Shown piece after piece: positions 35,692-47,552 of a stretch of DNA of 64,000 nt (position 1 is the stretch's first letter; every line of letters starts with the position of its first letter). A model generated the notes under the pieces. The model was not told the DNA's origin. It did not search any database and saw nothing but the letters and a program-made list of their open reading frames with translations. Where the stretch lies: positions 2,956,158 to 3,020,157 of the forward strand of contig NC_133538.1 in NCBI RefSeq assembly GCF_048544455.1. The letters run 5' to 3'. The position numbers were made by a program, and so were the translations under genes. Source of the DNA: Silene latifolia. Lineage: Eukaryota; Streptophyta; Magnoliopsida; Caryophyllales; Caryophyllaceae.

Positions 35692-36287
35692 GTAAAAGTA
35701 ATTCAAGATTCTCTTTTTGAATATTTTGGTTACTTTTAATTTGTGGGTATGCCATAATAATGTCATATTTGTTTTATTTATTTAATTGTTAGAAACTTGT
35801 ACTGTATAATGCAATGTTGATCAAATTTATTGTAAAATGCATTACTTTGACTTTGTTGCGCCTTTTTTTTGATTTATTTTGATATCTTCATACATTGGAA
35901 GACATAATTCAGGAAAATATTAGATTTCTAGCATTTATGTTTTTAGGTGAAAAATGTAATTATGGCGACATCGATCCCTTTACCTTTGCAAAGTTAGCCA
36001 TACCGCGGTTTTGTTCTTTAAATTAGCGTTTCAGTTGTTAAAATGGTTACCACCCCTCTGCAAATTGGCTTTTTCATCGTTTTCGTATGAATGTATGATC
36101 CAAGCTTATGCTTTTTCTTTTTTATATTCACATTTTTCTTGTTTTAGATTATTGGTTATTACATTGATTTAATTTAAATTCATTTTCCTTTTTTTTTTTT
36201 TTTGAGGAGCATTTTCCTTTTCTTTTTGATTATTGTTATTATTGCAGCTTGGAGATTAAAATGAATTTTGCCTCTAATTAGTTGATA

Positions 36288-36494
36288 CTCCCTTTGTCCC
36301 AATCATTTGTTTACCTTTGGTTTTGCCACAAAAACAAGGAAGAAGGAGAGGACCAATTATTTGATGATAAGTGGACCAAATTAAGTGCAGAGGATCAAAT
36401 TGTTCATCAAAAGCATACCCAAAATAGAAAGGTAAACAATTGTCCAAGATACCTAAAAATGGAATAGTTAAACAAATGACCGGGATGGTGGGAG
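36288..36494. mobile_element. Stowaway-like MITE in 5'UTR intron
   Basis: 207-bp element with TIRs CTCCCTTTGTCCCAATCATT / ATGACCGGGATGGTGGGAG and TA flanks (36286-36287 and 36495-36496). Confidence 0.8.
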
Positions 36495-36821
36495 TATTTT
36501 CCAATGTTATTGTTGTACTCCGTAGCACTAAATGGGAGGTTCTTCCATCGTTGAGCAAGTTCTTAGATTTTGGCATTGGTGAAAAATGACGAGTTCCTAT
36601 AGTTTGAGATATTACTGCTTTGCCGTCAATCTGATGTCACATTTTGTGCTGCTGAGATCTCATGTCTCGTCTTCTAGTGTTGTAAGAAGTTGTCAGGTCG
36701 TCGTCTTTTATTTGGTGGATCCAAGATGAAAGGTCATTATGTCATATACGGAGTGGTTGTTTCTAGGCTTTAGCTTGTGGTAAAACCTATACTGAAAGTC
36801 CTTACCTTAAAAGTTTTCTAA

Positions 36822-37149
36822 GGGTGTGTTTGGATTGAGAGATTTAGAGGAAAAAGAAAGGAAGGGAGAGTAGGGGATTTACAATCCCTTGAATCTCTCC
36901 ACAATAGACAAGATTTGGAGAGAAATTGTATGTTTGTTTGGATAAAATTTTCCTCCAAATTTTGCCTATTGTGGAGAGATTTTGATTATGCTTGGAGGAG
37001 GGGAATTGGATCCCTCCAAAATTCCCCGGCCCCCCCCCCCCTCCCCTCCATTTCCCTCCACACTCATTTGCTATCCAAATAAGGGATTTTAAATCCCCTA
37101 CTCTCCCTCCCTTTTTTTTCTCTCCAAATACATCAATCCAAACAGACCC
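36822..37149. mobile_element. Tourist-like (PIF/Harbinger) MITE in 5'UTR intron
   Basis: 328-bp element with TIRs GGGTGTGTTTGGATTGA / TCAATCCAAACAGACCC and TAA on both sides (36819-36821 and 37150-37152). The TIRs extend imperfectly inward. Confidence 0.8.
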
Positions 37150-37229
37150 TAAATGTTAAGAAAACAAGTTATAATGTTTGTGATGTGTTGGTTCTGAAAC
37201 TGATGGTAGCTGTCGTACTTCAATTGCAG

Positions 37230-37332
37230 GTAGTCGGGGATGAGATTTATTGGCAGAAAAAGAAACATGATGATGACTTTAAATGGGTGCAACGATCTTT
37301 TAGCTTAATATCTCAACTATCTCGATGTTACA
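37230..37332 (+). other. Putative 5'UTR exon 2 of the ELMO gene
   Basis: Lies between a TTCAATTGCAG acceptor and a strong GTGAGTAT donor. Its ATG-initiated frames stop within the exon, so it is read as untranslated leader. Confidence 0.45.
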
Positions 37333-37620
37333 GTGAGTATCGTCTCTTAGAGCTGTAAAATCTACCGTTAAGCATTGATTTCTCTGCTTTTGAATCTCCT
37401 ATTTATTTATTTTATTTTTTCTGTTTTAAGCTCTATACTTCGATAATAGTTACCTTCATTCCAAGTGAGCCCTCAATTTTTCTTAGAAACTAGTTCCACT
37501 TATTATGTTAGTTCTTTTTTTTTTTTTTTCACTGGAGGGATAGTAATTTTGTGCATTGTTTGAAACTGGAATTTGAATTTTTGAAAATATCTTGTAACAA
37601 AGATGGTTCATAGTTCTTCA

Positions 37621-38151
37621 CAGGGTTATCGAATTCATAATACGCATAATTCGAATTCGCAATTTGCTCAAAATAGGGAATCCAATACGCAAAGTATTAC
37701 AAAAAAAAGTAATTCGCGAATTCGTAATTACTAATACGCTTATAAGAGTTCTTAATTACATTCTGAATTAGGATATTTTCTTACAATTAATTTTTTGTTT
37801 TAGTATTTTATAATATATTTGCTTTTGAAAATAAATCGTCTCACAGTGTGAGACCGTCGTAAGACCGTCTTATTGTAAAATTTGGGTAGCTGTTTATGAC
37901 TATTAGTCCTTACTCAATATTCCCAAAGGAAATGCCTAGAATTTTAAAGGATAAAGACGAAAAGACTCCCTAAAATAGGCAAATTCATATTGAATTTTTA
38001 GTTTTTAATACACGAATCGAACTTTAGGAATTCGCTAATTTTAATATATACTTCGTGAATTAGTGCGAATTAATTCGAAAACGAATTGCGAATTAATACG
38101 CGCGTATTAATTTGCAATTCGCACCCTAGGCCAGCGAATTAGGTAACCCTG
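37621..38151. mobile_element. hAT-type MITE in 5'UTR intron
   Basis: 531-bp element with ends CAGGGTTATCGAATTC / GCGAATTAGGTAACCCTG. A perfect 8-bp target duplication GTTCTTCA lies at 37613-37620 and 38152-38159, as expected for hAT. The interior is rich in AATTCG palindromes. Confidence 0.9.
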
Positions 38152-38184
38152 GTTCTTCATACTTAAATACCCTCTAATCATCTA

Positions 38185-38392
38185 CTCCCTCTCTCCCGGT
38201 CATTTGTTGTCCTTTTCCATTTTGGGGTGTTTCAGTCATTTGTTGTCCTTTCTATTTTAAGAATGAATTTGATGAGTAATTTGATCATTCACACTCAATT
38301 TATTCCACTTGTCATTTAGTAATTGACCTCCTCCCCTTTCCTTGGTCTTTGTGCCAAAATCAAAGGACAACAAATGACCGGGATGGAGGGAG
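38185..38392. mobile_element. Stowaway-like MITE in 5'UTR intron
   Basis: 208-bp element with TIRs CTCCCTCTCTCCCGGTCATT / AATGACCGGGATGGAGGGAG and TA flanks (38183-38184 and 38393-38394). Confidence 0.85.
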
Positions 38393-39237
38393 TATAATGT
38401 AGTTAGATACTATTTCAGTAACGTTGCTTAAAGAGGGTCTGATGATGGGTGTCTTATTGAGAGAACTGAAAGGATTTATCTTCTATGATAATTTTGGTTT
38501 GTTACTGTAGTATAGTTGGACATTAACAGTAACGTCAATGTTCAGCTTTTATAAGTCTGATTGGCTTCTTAGGTAACTCAATCTGCTTGATGAAAGAGTA
38601 GTATATTTAAGAGTAGAATCCATATGTCTTGATGTGGCCTTATTCAAACATTTTCAGCCTAGTTGGACATTAGAAGTAACATCAATTTTTAGTTTTATAA
38701 GTCTGATTTGCCTTATGCCGCCTTATCCCAACATTTTCTTTCTTTCTTCACCCTTTCAATGGATTATCCATACAACAGATTTCAAAACGCTCCCATTTCC
38801 TTCTCCATTTCTCTCTTTTCAAACATAGTGTTTGTTATGAGAAACATAGCTTGGGATGGGAAGTGAAGAAGGGTACATGTCTTATGAGCTGTGAGCTGAA
38901 AGATCACCATCTCATATATCATCCTTATTTCTGTCCAGGTTACTAAGCTATCAAGTCGTGAATTTAAGATGCTACATATTGCACTTTATTGAAATTCTTA
39001 TTTCGTTTCTCATGTGATGTATTAACTATGGAGGAAACAGAGTTTACAATACTTGTATTACATTATTGTTTTAGGTTAATGTGAAGCAAACAGTTCAATC
39101 TTTTGTTCAATTTTATGAATAATGATGGAACTTGAGTCAAAAAAGGATTATGTTGAACATAATTTTATGACTAATGGTTACTAAGATTTAACCCTTGTAT
39201 AATGCATGAATTTCTTCTTACACAGAAGTTTTTATTG

Positions 39238-39264
39238 ATGTCTATGTATGGTGGTTTGAGCTAG
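39238..39264 (+). other. Upstream ORF (8 codons) before the ELMO start
   Basis: ATG TCT ATG ... AGC TAG lies in the leader part of the first coding exon (exon start 39226 behind TTACACAG). It ends four bases before the main ATG at 39269. An upstream ORF this close could lower or regulate main-ORF translation. Confidence 0.5.
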
Positions 39265-39268
39265 TGCT

Positions 39269-42200
39269 ATGGTTGGATCCCGAACATGGTTTGGCGGAAT
39301 TCTTCATCGAACAGGTCTTAGGCGTCACGGAAGTGAAAGATTTCTTGACTACCAGTTAAGTCCCATTCAGGTAAAAGGAACTGTTTATATATTGAGGTCT
39401 TCATTTTTAATTTAAATCATTCATGAATAAATACTGGATACACTTCGAAGGTGCTATTGGTGTTTTAAAGTGGTAGGACTATCAACACTAGGTATTTACG
39501 GAATATGACCAGCATGCTCATGGCAAGTTGATTCATGTGGTTTTCCTTGTATCTTATTGAAACCTATTTGCATCTTTCTCCTCTTCGGAGCACACATTGC
39601 CTTTTTTGGAGGAGATGTGTAGTAGACATTCGACAATTGACCCATTAACCTAAACCACAGATAAGAAGCATTGTTAATTATGTCAACAACTCATTGGTTT
39701 TGTTACAACAAAAACACTTGTGCTACTAAGATTAAATATAACATCATCTAACAACCATTAATATTACTCTGTATTTATATCCCTGAAAAAGGGGTATGCT
39801 AAAGACTATTTTGTTCTATATTTTTGGCCTTTTCAAATCTTACAGAAGACGTGCTCGATGGCAACCTGTGTTGTTGATGCTATTTTTCATTCTGTTCTTA
39901 AAAACTTCATAATAAACCCATTAAAGTCAAAGTAGCTTTGTGTAATTTATTTTGGCTTTTGGCAGGAGCTAAGGCTTCAAAGGCTCCAAGATCGACTGCA
40001 AGTACCGTTCGACGAAAATCGGCCGGATCACCAAGTATGGTCCTCTTTTTAAAGTGTGTGTTTGTAACTTTGTATGTGTGGTCTATATGTATTTTTTAGA
40101 TGGCGTTGTCTGTTTCATATGGTTTAAATCTTGAAGATATCCAACCACTACGTTATACTTTTGAAAGTGCACATTAATGAAAGAAGACGTAGTTTATCAC
40201 TTGAATGGCATGGAGTTACTTCTTCTATTGCCGATTAGGTTTGGGAAAAACCATCCTTTAGGCTGATTGATTATTCGCTCTCCTGAGTCCTGACCTAGGC
40301 TCAATGGATCATAATAAGTTTCGTAGTCCTTTCCAAATTTGATGTTAAAAAAATAATAGTTAGAAAATTAGACCATAATGTTTGAATAAAAGCATCCTCA
40401 ACATAAACCTTTTCTGAATGTGGACCAATCCTGCATTTGTCTGTTGCTTCTTCATATTCATACAAATTTTGTGTGCTTGGAGCATTTTTGAAAGCACTAT
40501 CCCTTTATTTGATTAGTTTTGATTCCTGATTCTGAAAGTATAGTTCTGTACTCTTAAATTTTGCATGGTTTGCTTTATTCCATGGTATTAAATGGCGAAA
40601 AATGTTATCAAAGTATCGTCTCGTAGACCATGAATAGTGCAATGGATAGTTTAGAATGGATGGTTACCATGACTAAATCCATACAAACGGCTATTTTTCG
40701 ACAAAAGTATCAGGGACTTGTGTCTTTTTTGAGGAAAAAGAGGTTATAACTCTTAAGGGACTTGTTAAAGAGAAGTGATAACACAAAAGATAGACTTCAA
40801 TCACGAAAATGAACTCGATTTTCAAATCTTAAAGACATGAAAATTTGATGTATTTGGTAAACTTATGGTAATTGTGATTGCATTAATAGTTACCCGTTAC
40901 ACTACATTCATGACAGCTTGATACCAATATATTATAATTGTTGCATCAACGACCACTGATACCACATTTTTATACCGTGATTGTCTGACATCTACTTTAC
41001 AACTCATAGAAAATGTGAAGGCTCTGACACATCTCTATTCACATACATTTTTGGGGAATCTTCTCTCCACACATTCTATTGTATGTTACCCGGACTTGGT
41101 CGAAGGGTCTGACATGGATGTGCCTCGTAATGTGGGACTCAGCGATTTTGTGAAAAATTCTAATGGTTGAGCAAGTGAGGGACACAATCTAATAGAAGTA
41201 GAGAATATCATGTATATTGTTATGTTTCATGCCTTTTCTGTTCTTGTCTTCTGGTACAAAAATCCCAATAGTTGCTAGAATTGAAAATACGCCAGCGTGT
41301 TGTGCGCAGTCTTAATTGATGCTTCCAATGCCAACCACTTTGCTCCTTCTGATGCAGGAAGCTCTGAGAGCATTGTGGGATACTGCATTTCCAAGTGTTC
41401 GTCTCAATGGTATGATCTCGGAGCAATGGAAAGATATGGGCTGGCAGGGTCCGAATCCATCGACAGACTTCAGGTACATTTATCTCTCTACCTAATTAGT
41501 CTAGAAGACTTGTGATTTGTAGTAACCGTAGACCACGTCATCCCACTGATGGCTGCACTTTTTCATATATAGGAATTTGTTTGATGGATTGATAAAGTAG
41601 TGAAAGAGATAACTTCCATCTTTATTACGGAGTACTAATTTTCTGTATTTGAAGGTTTTTTGGCTTTAAATCAAGCTGCTTCACTAAAGAATTTATATTT
41701 GCTAATCAATTTTATTTGGTTATTATTGTTACGTCACATGTTATTCTCAATAACAGAAATAAACGAAAAACGAATGATCATCCACTACTTCATGAAAAAG
41801 AAGAGCAAATTTTTTTTGAACTATTTTTAATTTAGTCCATTATATCCCAAACCCAATCGTATACTATGTTCTGGACCAGTCGGAATCGAAGATTTATCCA
41901 TTGGGGTAAATAATTTGATTGAAGTAAAATATTGTCGTACTATTATTGTAGCCCCTTTTATTTTTTAGAGAAAGAGACCAAATAGTTTCCATAGTTGAAT
42001 AAATATTTTCGTCTTAAATATAATGTAAACGATGTTACTCCTTATCGACCTTGCAACTATTGTCAGCAGGGGATGCGGTTTCATTTCACTGGAAACACTG
42101 CTCTTTTTTGGACGAACATATCCAGTAGGCTTTCTGCTCCTCAACATCGTTTTATATTGACTGCAATTGTTGATTACAATTGATTAGATTGCTTCAGGTT

Positions 42201-43804
42201 ATGGTTTTGATTTGTTTCTTACACTTTATGTCGTACGTGTCTGCTTGTGAATGCAGATTTCTTTTCATAGGTTACTGTTCAAGGAAGATGGCGATCGAGC
42301 AACGTGGGAATACCCATTTGCTGTTGCTGGGATCAATATAACATTTATGCTCATTCAGATGTTGGACCTATTTTCAGGTTTGTTTCTACCATGGATGTGT
42401 GTTGATTTTCTTTGGCACTGAATTTTCAAGTGTGGTAGGCTTTATTTGACAGAGCTTTCGACATTCTGAGATGCCGTTGGAAGTCATTTGGCCACCTTGA
42501 CTTGTCAGTGTGTCTTTGCCATTGCGTTTTATTTAGTAAAAATTAGTGCACGTTATGGCAGGAAAACTGCGGTCAGTATTCATTTTATCTTGCACAAAGA
42601 GTATCGTAAAACGAATCTTATTGTGAGGCAGTAGTCTTTGTTTATATTGAGAAATTTGGAGGGGTTAACTAAAAACCAGGGTCCTGAATTTTGCAGAAAT
42701 TCAAGATGAGCACCTGAACTTTACGTGTTTACCTTTGAGGCAATATATTGAAGCAATATATACCCTCAAAAATCAATTTAAAAGTGACTATATGCACATT
42801 TGCCAGTATATTATCTGATTTAATTACAAGAATAATGGGAGTGTGTGTGTGTGTGTGTGAGTGTGTGTGAAACTTGCTATATATGAAATGTATACTATCA
42901 AATAGAAAATATACTTCTTGTCACTTGAAGTAATATAAAACATGTTACTGACTGACTTGGTATAACTGATTGCAGATAAGCCCAAATGTAGACCAGGCGT
43001 AAATTTTGTCAAAATGCTTGGGGGTGAGTTACCTCCAAATATCATAACTTCAGTTCAACAATCTAAGTTCCGCTGTTCTTTCCTCCCAACATTAATTTGA
43101 TTTGGTATGACTGATTGCAGAAGATGAAGAGTCGTTCGATGTTCTATTTTGCATCGCATTTGAGATGATGGACGCTCAGTGGCTGGCTATGCATGCTTCT
43201 TATATGCAGTTCAATGTACTTGAGTCCTACTCCTTACTTGGTTTTTGCTAATAAAAACCCGGCCCTCTGTTAGAAATGGCAGAACTTACCGACATGAATA
43301 AATTGATTAGATTTAGACAGACCTGAACCTGAAGTAGGCACGAACTGAACAACTCAAAGGAGACACAAACCGAATTGACTTGATCCAAAAAGTACTCAAG
43401 CCCAATTGTGTAATAATAAAAAAAAAAAGGTGATCTAAGTTCTCGCCTACGGAGTAGTAAACAATAAAAACATCAATAGGCATGACCCGAGTTGACTGAA
43501 TTTAGGCCTTATTAACCTAACTCATGAATGGACTCAACAATAAAAACATCAATAGGCATTGACCCATACAAACCTGGCCATAGGGGATGTCTTAGAGCAC
43601 AGCACAACCAAACTAACATGCCAAATGACCCCTATGTTAGTTCTACCCTTTGTTCAACCATTCCTCCGTCTCTGATATTCTGTAAGCTGCTCTTTTGTCC
43701 AGGAGGTACTTCAAGCAACGCGTACACAGTTGGAAAGAGAGTTGTCTCTGGATGATGTTCATAGAATACAAGATCTACCAGCTTACAACCTCTTATATAA
43801 ATAG
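39269..43804 (+). CDS. ELMO (CED-12) domain-containing protein, 8 coding exons, 235 aa
   Basis: Exons: 39269-39370, 39966-40034, 41358-41473, 42070-42124, 42257-42377, 42976-43023, 43121-43215 and 43703-43804, all with GT/AG introns. They sum to 708 bases, 235 codons plus TAG, with no internal stop. The start MVGSRTWFGGILHR fits this plant subfamily. Diagnostic ELMO blocks, in order, are LQVPFDENRPDHQ, ISEQWKDMGWQGPNPSTDF, GCGFISLETLLFFGRTYP, TWEYPFAVAGINITFMLIQ, MMDAQWLAMHASYMQFN and RTQLERELSLDDV (about residues 45-230). Plant ELMO proteins of this size lack the PH and SH3-binding parts of animal ELMO1. In animals and amoebae the domain works in Rac or Arf GTPase regulation; the plant role is poorly defined. 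The 5'UTR introns are long and hold four MITEs. The gene looks intact and is the only non-mobile gene here. Confidence 0.93.
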
Positions 43805-45100
43805 GCATTTAGAATCTTCTTGGCTGGATTGGGCATCATTCAATGAGCAAGGTATTAGAAATTTCTTGGGATTCGATTGACAGTGAAAATTCCCTAGCTC
43901 ATTTTGAGCCAGGTTGACTAGCGTTCATGAGTGAGAAGTTGATAATTTGTTTATCGTGTGAACATAATCCTGGAATAGATCAGAAGACAACTTTTGTGTT
44001 TTCAACGTAGGTGTTAGACTGGCCACATTGAGCCCTTATACTCCACCCCCAACGGAAGCCTTTAGTGCACTAGGCTGTTGTGGAAACGCACAAGTTTGAT
44101 GTTGTAATATGTATATACTTATTTTTTCGGGTAATCCAAACTAGCGGTTTAGTACCATTCGTAGAGAAGCACCCTTTGTAGATGGTAAGTTAGTGGCACA
44201 CATACAGAGAGCTAGTTCGCGGCTTACTAAGGTAACTGATGCTCTGATGTGTGTTAATGGATTGTGGGTACCAGTTGGACTTGCTGTTGGAAATATGCTA
44301 AGCACTATTTTGTCGGACAATTTTTTTTTTTCAATTATTTGTTTCACTGTGAAATGAGTTGAGGCACGATTCATGAATACCATTGCTTAAATAACTTTAC
44401 CACCTAAGCCAAGATGGTAGCTTTTGGACCTATGGTCGGACATGGTAGTATTGAGTTTTTCAACTGATTCAACTCTTTTTGTTTGTTTACAAAGCTGAAA
44501 CATTTAGCTTTTTACGAAAGGAGAAGGGACAGAGAAAGGGAAAGAAACACCCTCGTTTCCTTTGTTAGTGGTTGTTTATGTCATCAATCATTCTCTTACT
44601 CATCTCCTTCCCCCCTAATCCCTCTACATTCGTTCCCCCCCACCCTGCAAGGCTTTACCATTATTTCCTTTCCCCATCCATTCTATCACCCCCAACCTAC
44701 CCACCATCACCACCCAAACCCGCACCCCCACTGTATTGGACCACCCATTGCCCACATCACTAATGGGCCAACACCAGCGCCGGCGAACCTACTACCGGTT
44801 GTTTCCACCTTCAGTGGCTAGCACCACCCACTGAATCTGCTCATCCCACCCTACACCCACATTCCAAAGCTAACTTAGGGTGGGGCAACGACGCCTAGAC
44901 CCATTCTTTCTTACCTTTTCTTATTCCTTTCCTCTAACCAAAAGCCTCCTAAGTTCTTATTTGTGTAAATCAATCAACAAATAATTTTCTCTATTACATT
45001 TGCTATTTTAGTAGTCGAAATATTTAGCGTATATTGAATATTTAAAATTAGAAGAAAATTGAATAAGAAATAAATATTTAACCAATTTCAGTTTGGAATT
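43805..45100. other. Region 3' of the ELMO gene
   Basis: The first few hundred bases should be the 3'UTR, though no canonical AATAAA stands out. The rest is intergenic, including a C-rich low-complexity part at 44600-44830. No other gene is visible. Confidence 0.4.
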
Positions 45101-45119
45101 CTTATTAAGTAATGTAACG

Positions 45120-46644
45120 CTGATGGAGTCAATTGTGTCGTATCTAACTGTGTCTATTAGGTTGTTTATTCGAGTTTTGAGGCCAAGTTATGCACTAATC
45201 TTGGACATGCACGAGCCTATTCCGCTTCCTTGTAGCTTTGGTCACAATGAGCTTTACCTTGGGTTGTTCATCTTATAAGACAAATTCAAGCATCCATATC
45301 AATGAATCGAGGTGAAGGTTTCGTTTTGCATCAACCAGGATATGAAGCTCACGCTAACCAAACAATGACAAGTGAAGACGGGAAAGCAAAGGACCAAGCT
45401 AATGATTAGATTTTAGAGTTGGAGTCCAGTCAAAAGCGCAGCCTGCGCCAATTTGCGCAGCCTGCGCCTCTTCCCGGATCCTGCGCTTTCTTAATTAAAC
45501 ACGAGCTTAACTTAACATTCCGTGTTTGGGCCTTCATGAGACGGTTTAACCTAGAAGGGGGTGCAGCCCTATATATATCTCATGTTTTGAAGACCTAGAT
45601 TAACACCTTATGATTGAATAATCTCAAAAACTTGTATAAGAGAAAAACTTGGTATTTTGGAGAAAGTTGTAATCTTTAGTTGGATTTTGATGTCAATCTT
45701 TCCATTAACCTTGGATTCATCTATGGTTATGGAAGGCTAGACCTTTTTACTTGGTGTAATTTGGAATCCTCTACTTCCTTTAAGCTTTGTAAGAACTCCT
45801 TAATCTTTCTTCAATAATTATTTCATTTCCTTTTGTTTACTTGTTTATGTTAGATGTTTGTGTGTTGGGAGTAATTAACCTTACATGTTCTTCATCTAAC
45901 TATTGCAATCTCTAGCCTTGTGTTCACATCTCTAGAAATATATGAAGCAAACTTGTTTTGTTATGAATTTGTTGTAAAGTTTGTAACTTTATGAATAAGG
46001 TTTGAAAGTTAGTCTTGGGTTAGTTGGTTTAAGCTCTCACAAGTTAATCCTAGCTCTTTCATTTGGCTTTGTTAATGCTCTTTTGTGCTATCCTTTCTGT
46101 GGTTTTCATTTGGGAAAAATACATGAGTAGAATTGTTTTCTTCTAGCTTAGGAAGGAAACTCTTACCATCTTATGAAAGTAGTATTAGGTAGTTATTGAA
46201 GAAAGAAAAGAGGTGTCTTTGTGGCTTAAGGAGTAGTGTTTGACCAAGTTACACCAAATTTTCTCCCTTTATTGAATCTTGCACACTAGTTGTTTGTAGA
46301 ATTGTCTCAATAAGAAAATCTCCATTTTTACTCAATTTCCATGTCCATGCCTTTTCCATTTATGTTTCCTACTGGTTGAACATTGTTAATATCCATCGTT
46401 TGTGATTATTTCCATTTGTTAAGTTTAAATTGTCATTAGGGTTTTAATTAGTGGTAGAGTCTTACTTAGTATCTTAAGTAGTTTACCATTCAAGTTTTAG
46501 TTGTTAGACCTTCTCTTGGGTTCGACCCTTACTTATGCTATACTACTATTCTTAATTGCATAGTGTAGAATTGAGTTTGGCTTTATAAATTGTTAATTTG
46601 ATAGTTAATTCTAGCATTTACGACACCTAGTAATTTCTCTATCA
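45120..46644 (+). repeat. 5' LTR of the Athila element (start approximate)
   Basis: It ends TCTCTATCA at 46644, six bases before the primer site. It contains the 19-bp-pitch array at 45436-45486 and a TATATATA box near 45570, which probably marks the LTR promoter. Confidence 0.55.
45436..45486. repeat. GCGCAGCCTGCGC array in Athila 5' LTR
   Basis: Three 13-bp cores start at 45436, 45455 and 45474 (third decayed), an exact 19-bp pitch. They lie about 85-130 bp upstream of the TATA box. Confidence 0.85.
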
Positions 46645-46649
46645 AATTT

Positions 46650-46667
46650 TGGCGCCGTTGCCGGGGA
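46650..46667 (+). other. Primer binding site (tRNA-Asp type) of Athila
   Basis: TGGCGCCGTTGCCGGGGA is the site typical of plant Athila/Tat retrotransposons and complements tRNA-Asp. Confidence 0.9.
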
Positions 46668-46772
46668 GGGCAACGGAACTTGAGTTGTGATTTATGCTTT
46701 GTTGTTCTTATTTCCTTGTTATTGTTAACAGTAAGTGGTAGTTCTAATATATCTTGTTTAGTGTAAAGGTTT

Positions 46773-47016
46773 ATGCCTAGGCCCCAACAAGGTAGTGAGT
46801 CCACTCCCGACGAAGAAGACGGATTTGGAGCATATTTTTGGTTATTCACCAATCCTTGGTATCATCGATCTCAAAGGGAAGAACAAGTTGAAGTGGAACC
46901 ATCCACACCCCTTTCGGTTGATCCAATGGAAGTAGAATATCCACCAATGGCTAATGATACAAGAACCATCCGAGAGCTCCGGGCAAGAAACTATGATACC
47001 CAACCCCTATGCATTG
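46773..47016 (+). pseudogene. Athila gag, 5' part
   Basis: ATG at 46773, about 105 bases after the primer site. The frame opens with an acidic, proline-rich leader and reaches TIRELRARNYDTQPLCI, the conserved Athila gag entry (RTLREL...QPLCI). It is cut by the nested element; the CATTG at its end is one copy of that element's target duplication. The frame resumes at 52689. Confidence 0.85.
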
Positions 47017-47552
47017 TGTCACGGTCCGGGACTTTGAATCGGAACGTGGCGCGCACCCTTGTCTAACACACGATAAGAATGCAAGCGAGAGCGTCAAGCA
47101 CTAGTGAAGGATCACTAGTGCATTCCTAATCGGTCTCGGTTGGCATGTGTCGGGAGTCCTAGTCACGATTATCAATTTCGGCACACGAAAGCAATAAAAG
47201 TAAGCAATACGGTTATTGAAAGCAAGAACACAAGCAATATCAAGCTTTTGTATGAGAAGCGGTTTAGTTGACTAGCACCTCTCATAGAGGCAAATTTGAT
47301 AGTTTGGTCCTGGTAGCATGATACATTGATTGTGCAGAATAGTGATATGTTTTCTAAACGCCTAAAAACATATCTTAAACTAAAAACGAGACTCCAAGAT
47401 TCGACACGCAGGAAGTAGTCTTGGAGTACTAAATGAAACTAAAAACAGAAATTACAATACATAAGTACAAATAAGAAATCTAAGAGTTCGAAGTGAAAGG
47501 ACCGCGCGCGCACGTTTCAGGGATTATGCGGCTAAGTGTGCGTCTCCTTACA
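47017..47552 (-). repeat. 3' LTR of nested element
   Basis: Plus strand TGTCACGG...CCTTACA. A polypurine tract (minus strand AGGTGGGGGAGAG) lies just right of it at 47553-47565. Confidence 0.9.

Noticed and set aside
37230-37332. Coding N-terminal exon of the ELMO gene
   Set aside because: Its ATG frame stops within the exon, and the family start MVGSRTW at 39269 is complete.
44483-44821. 112-codon frame 3' of the ELMO gene
   Set aside because: Pro/His-rich translation of a C-rich stretch with no family match.
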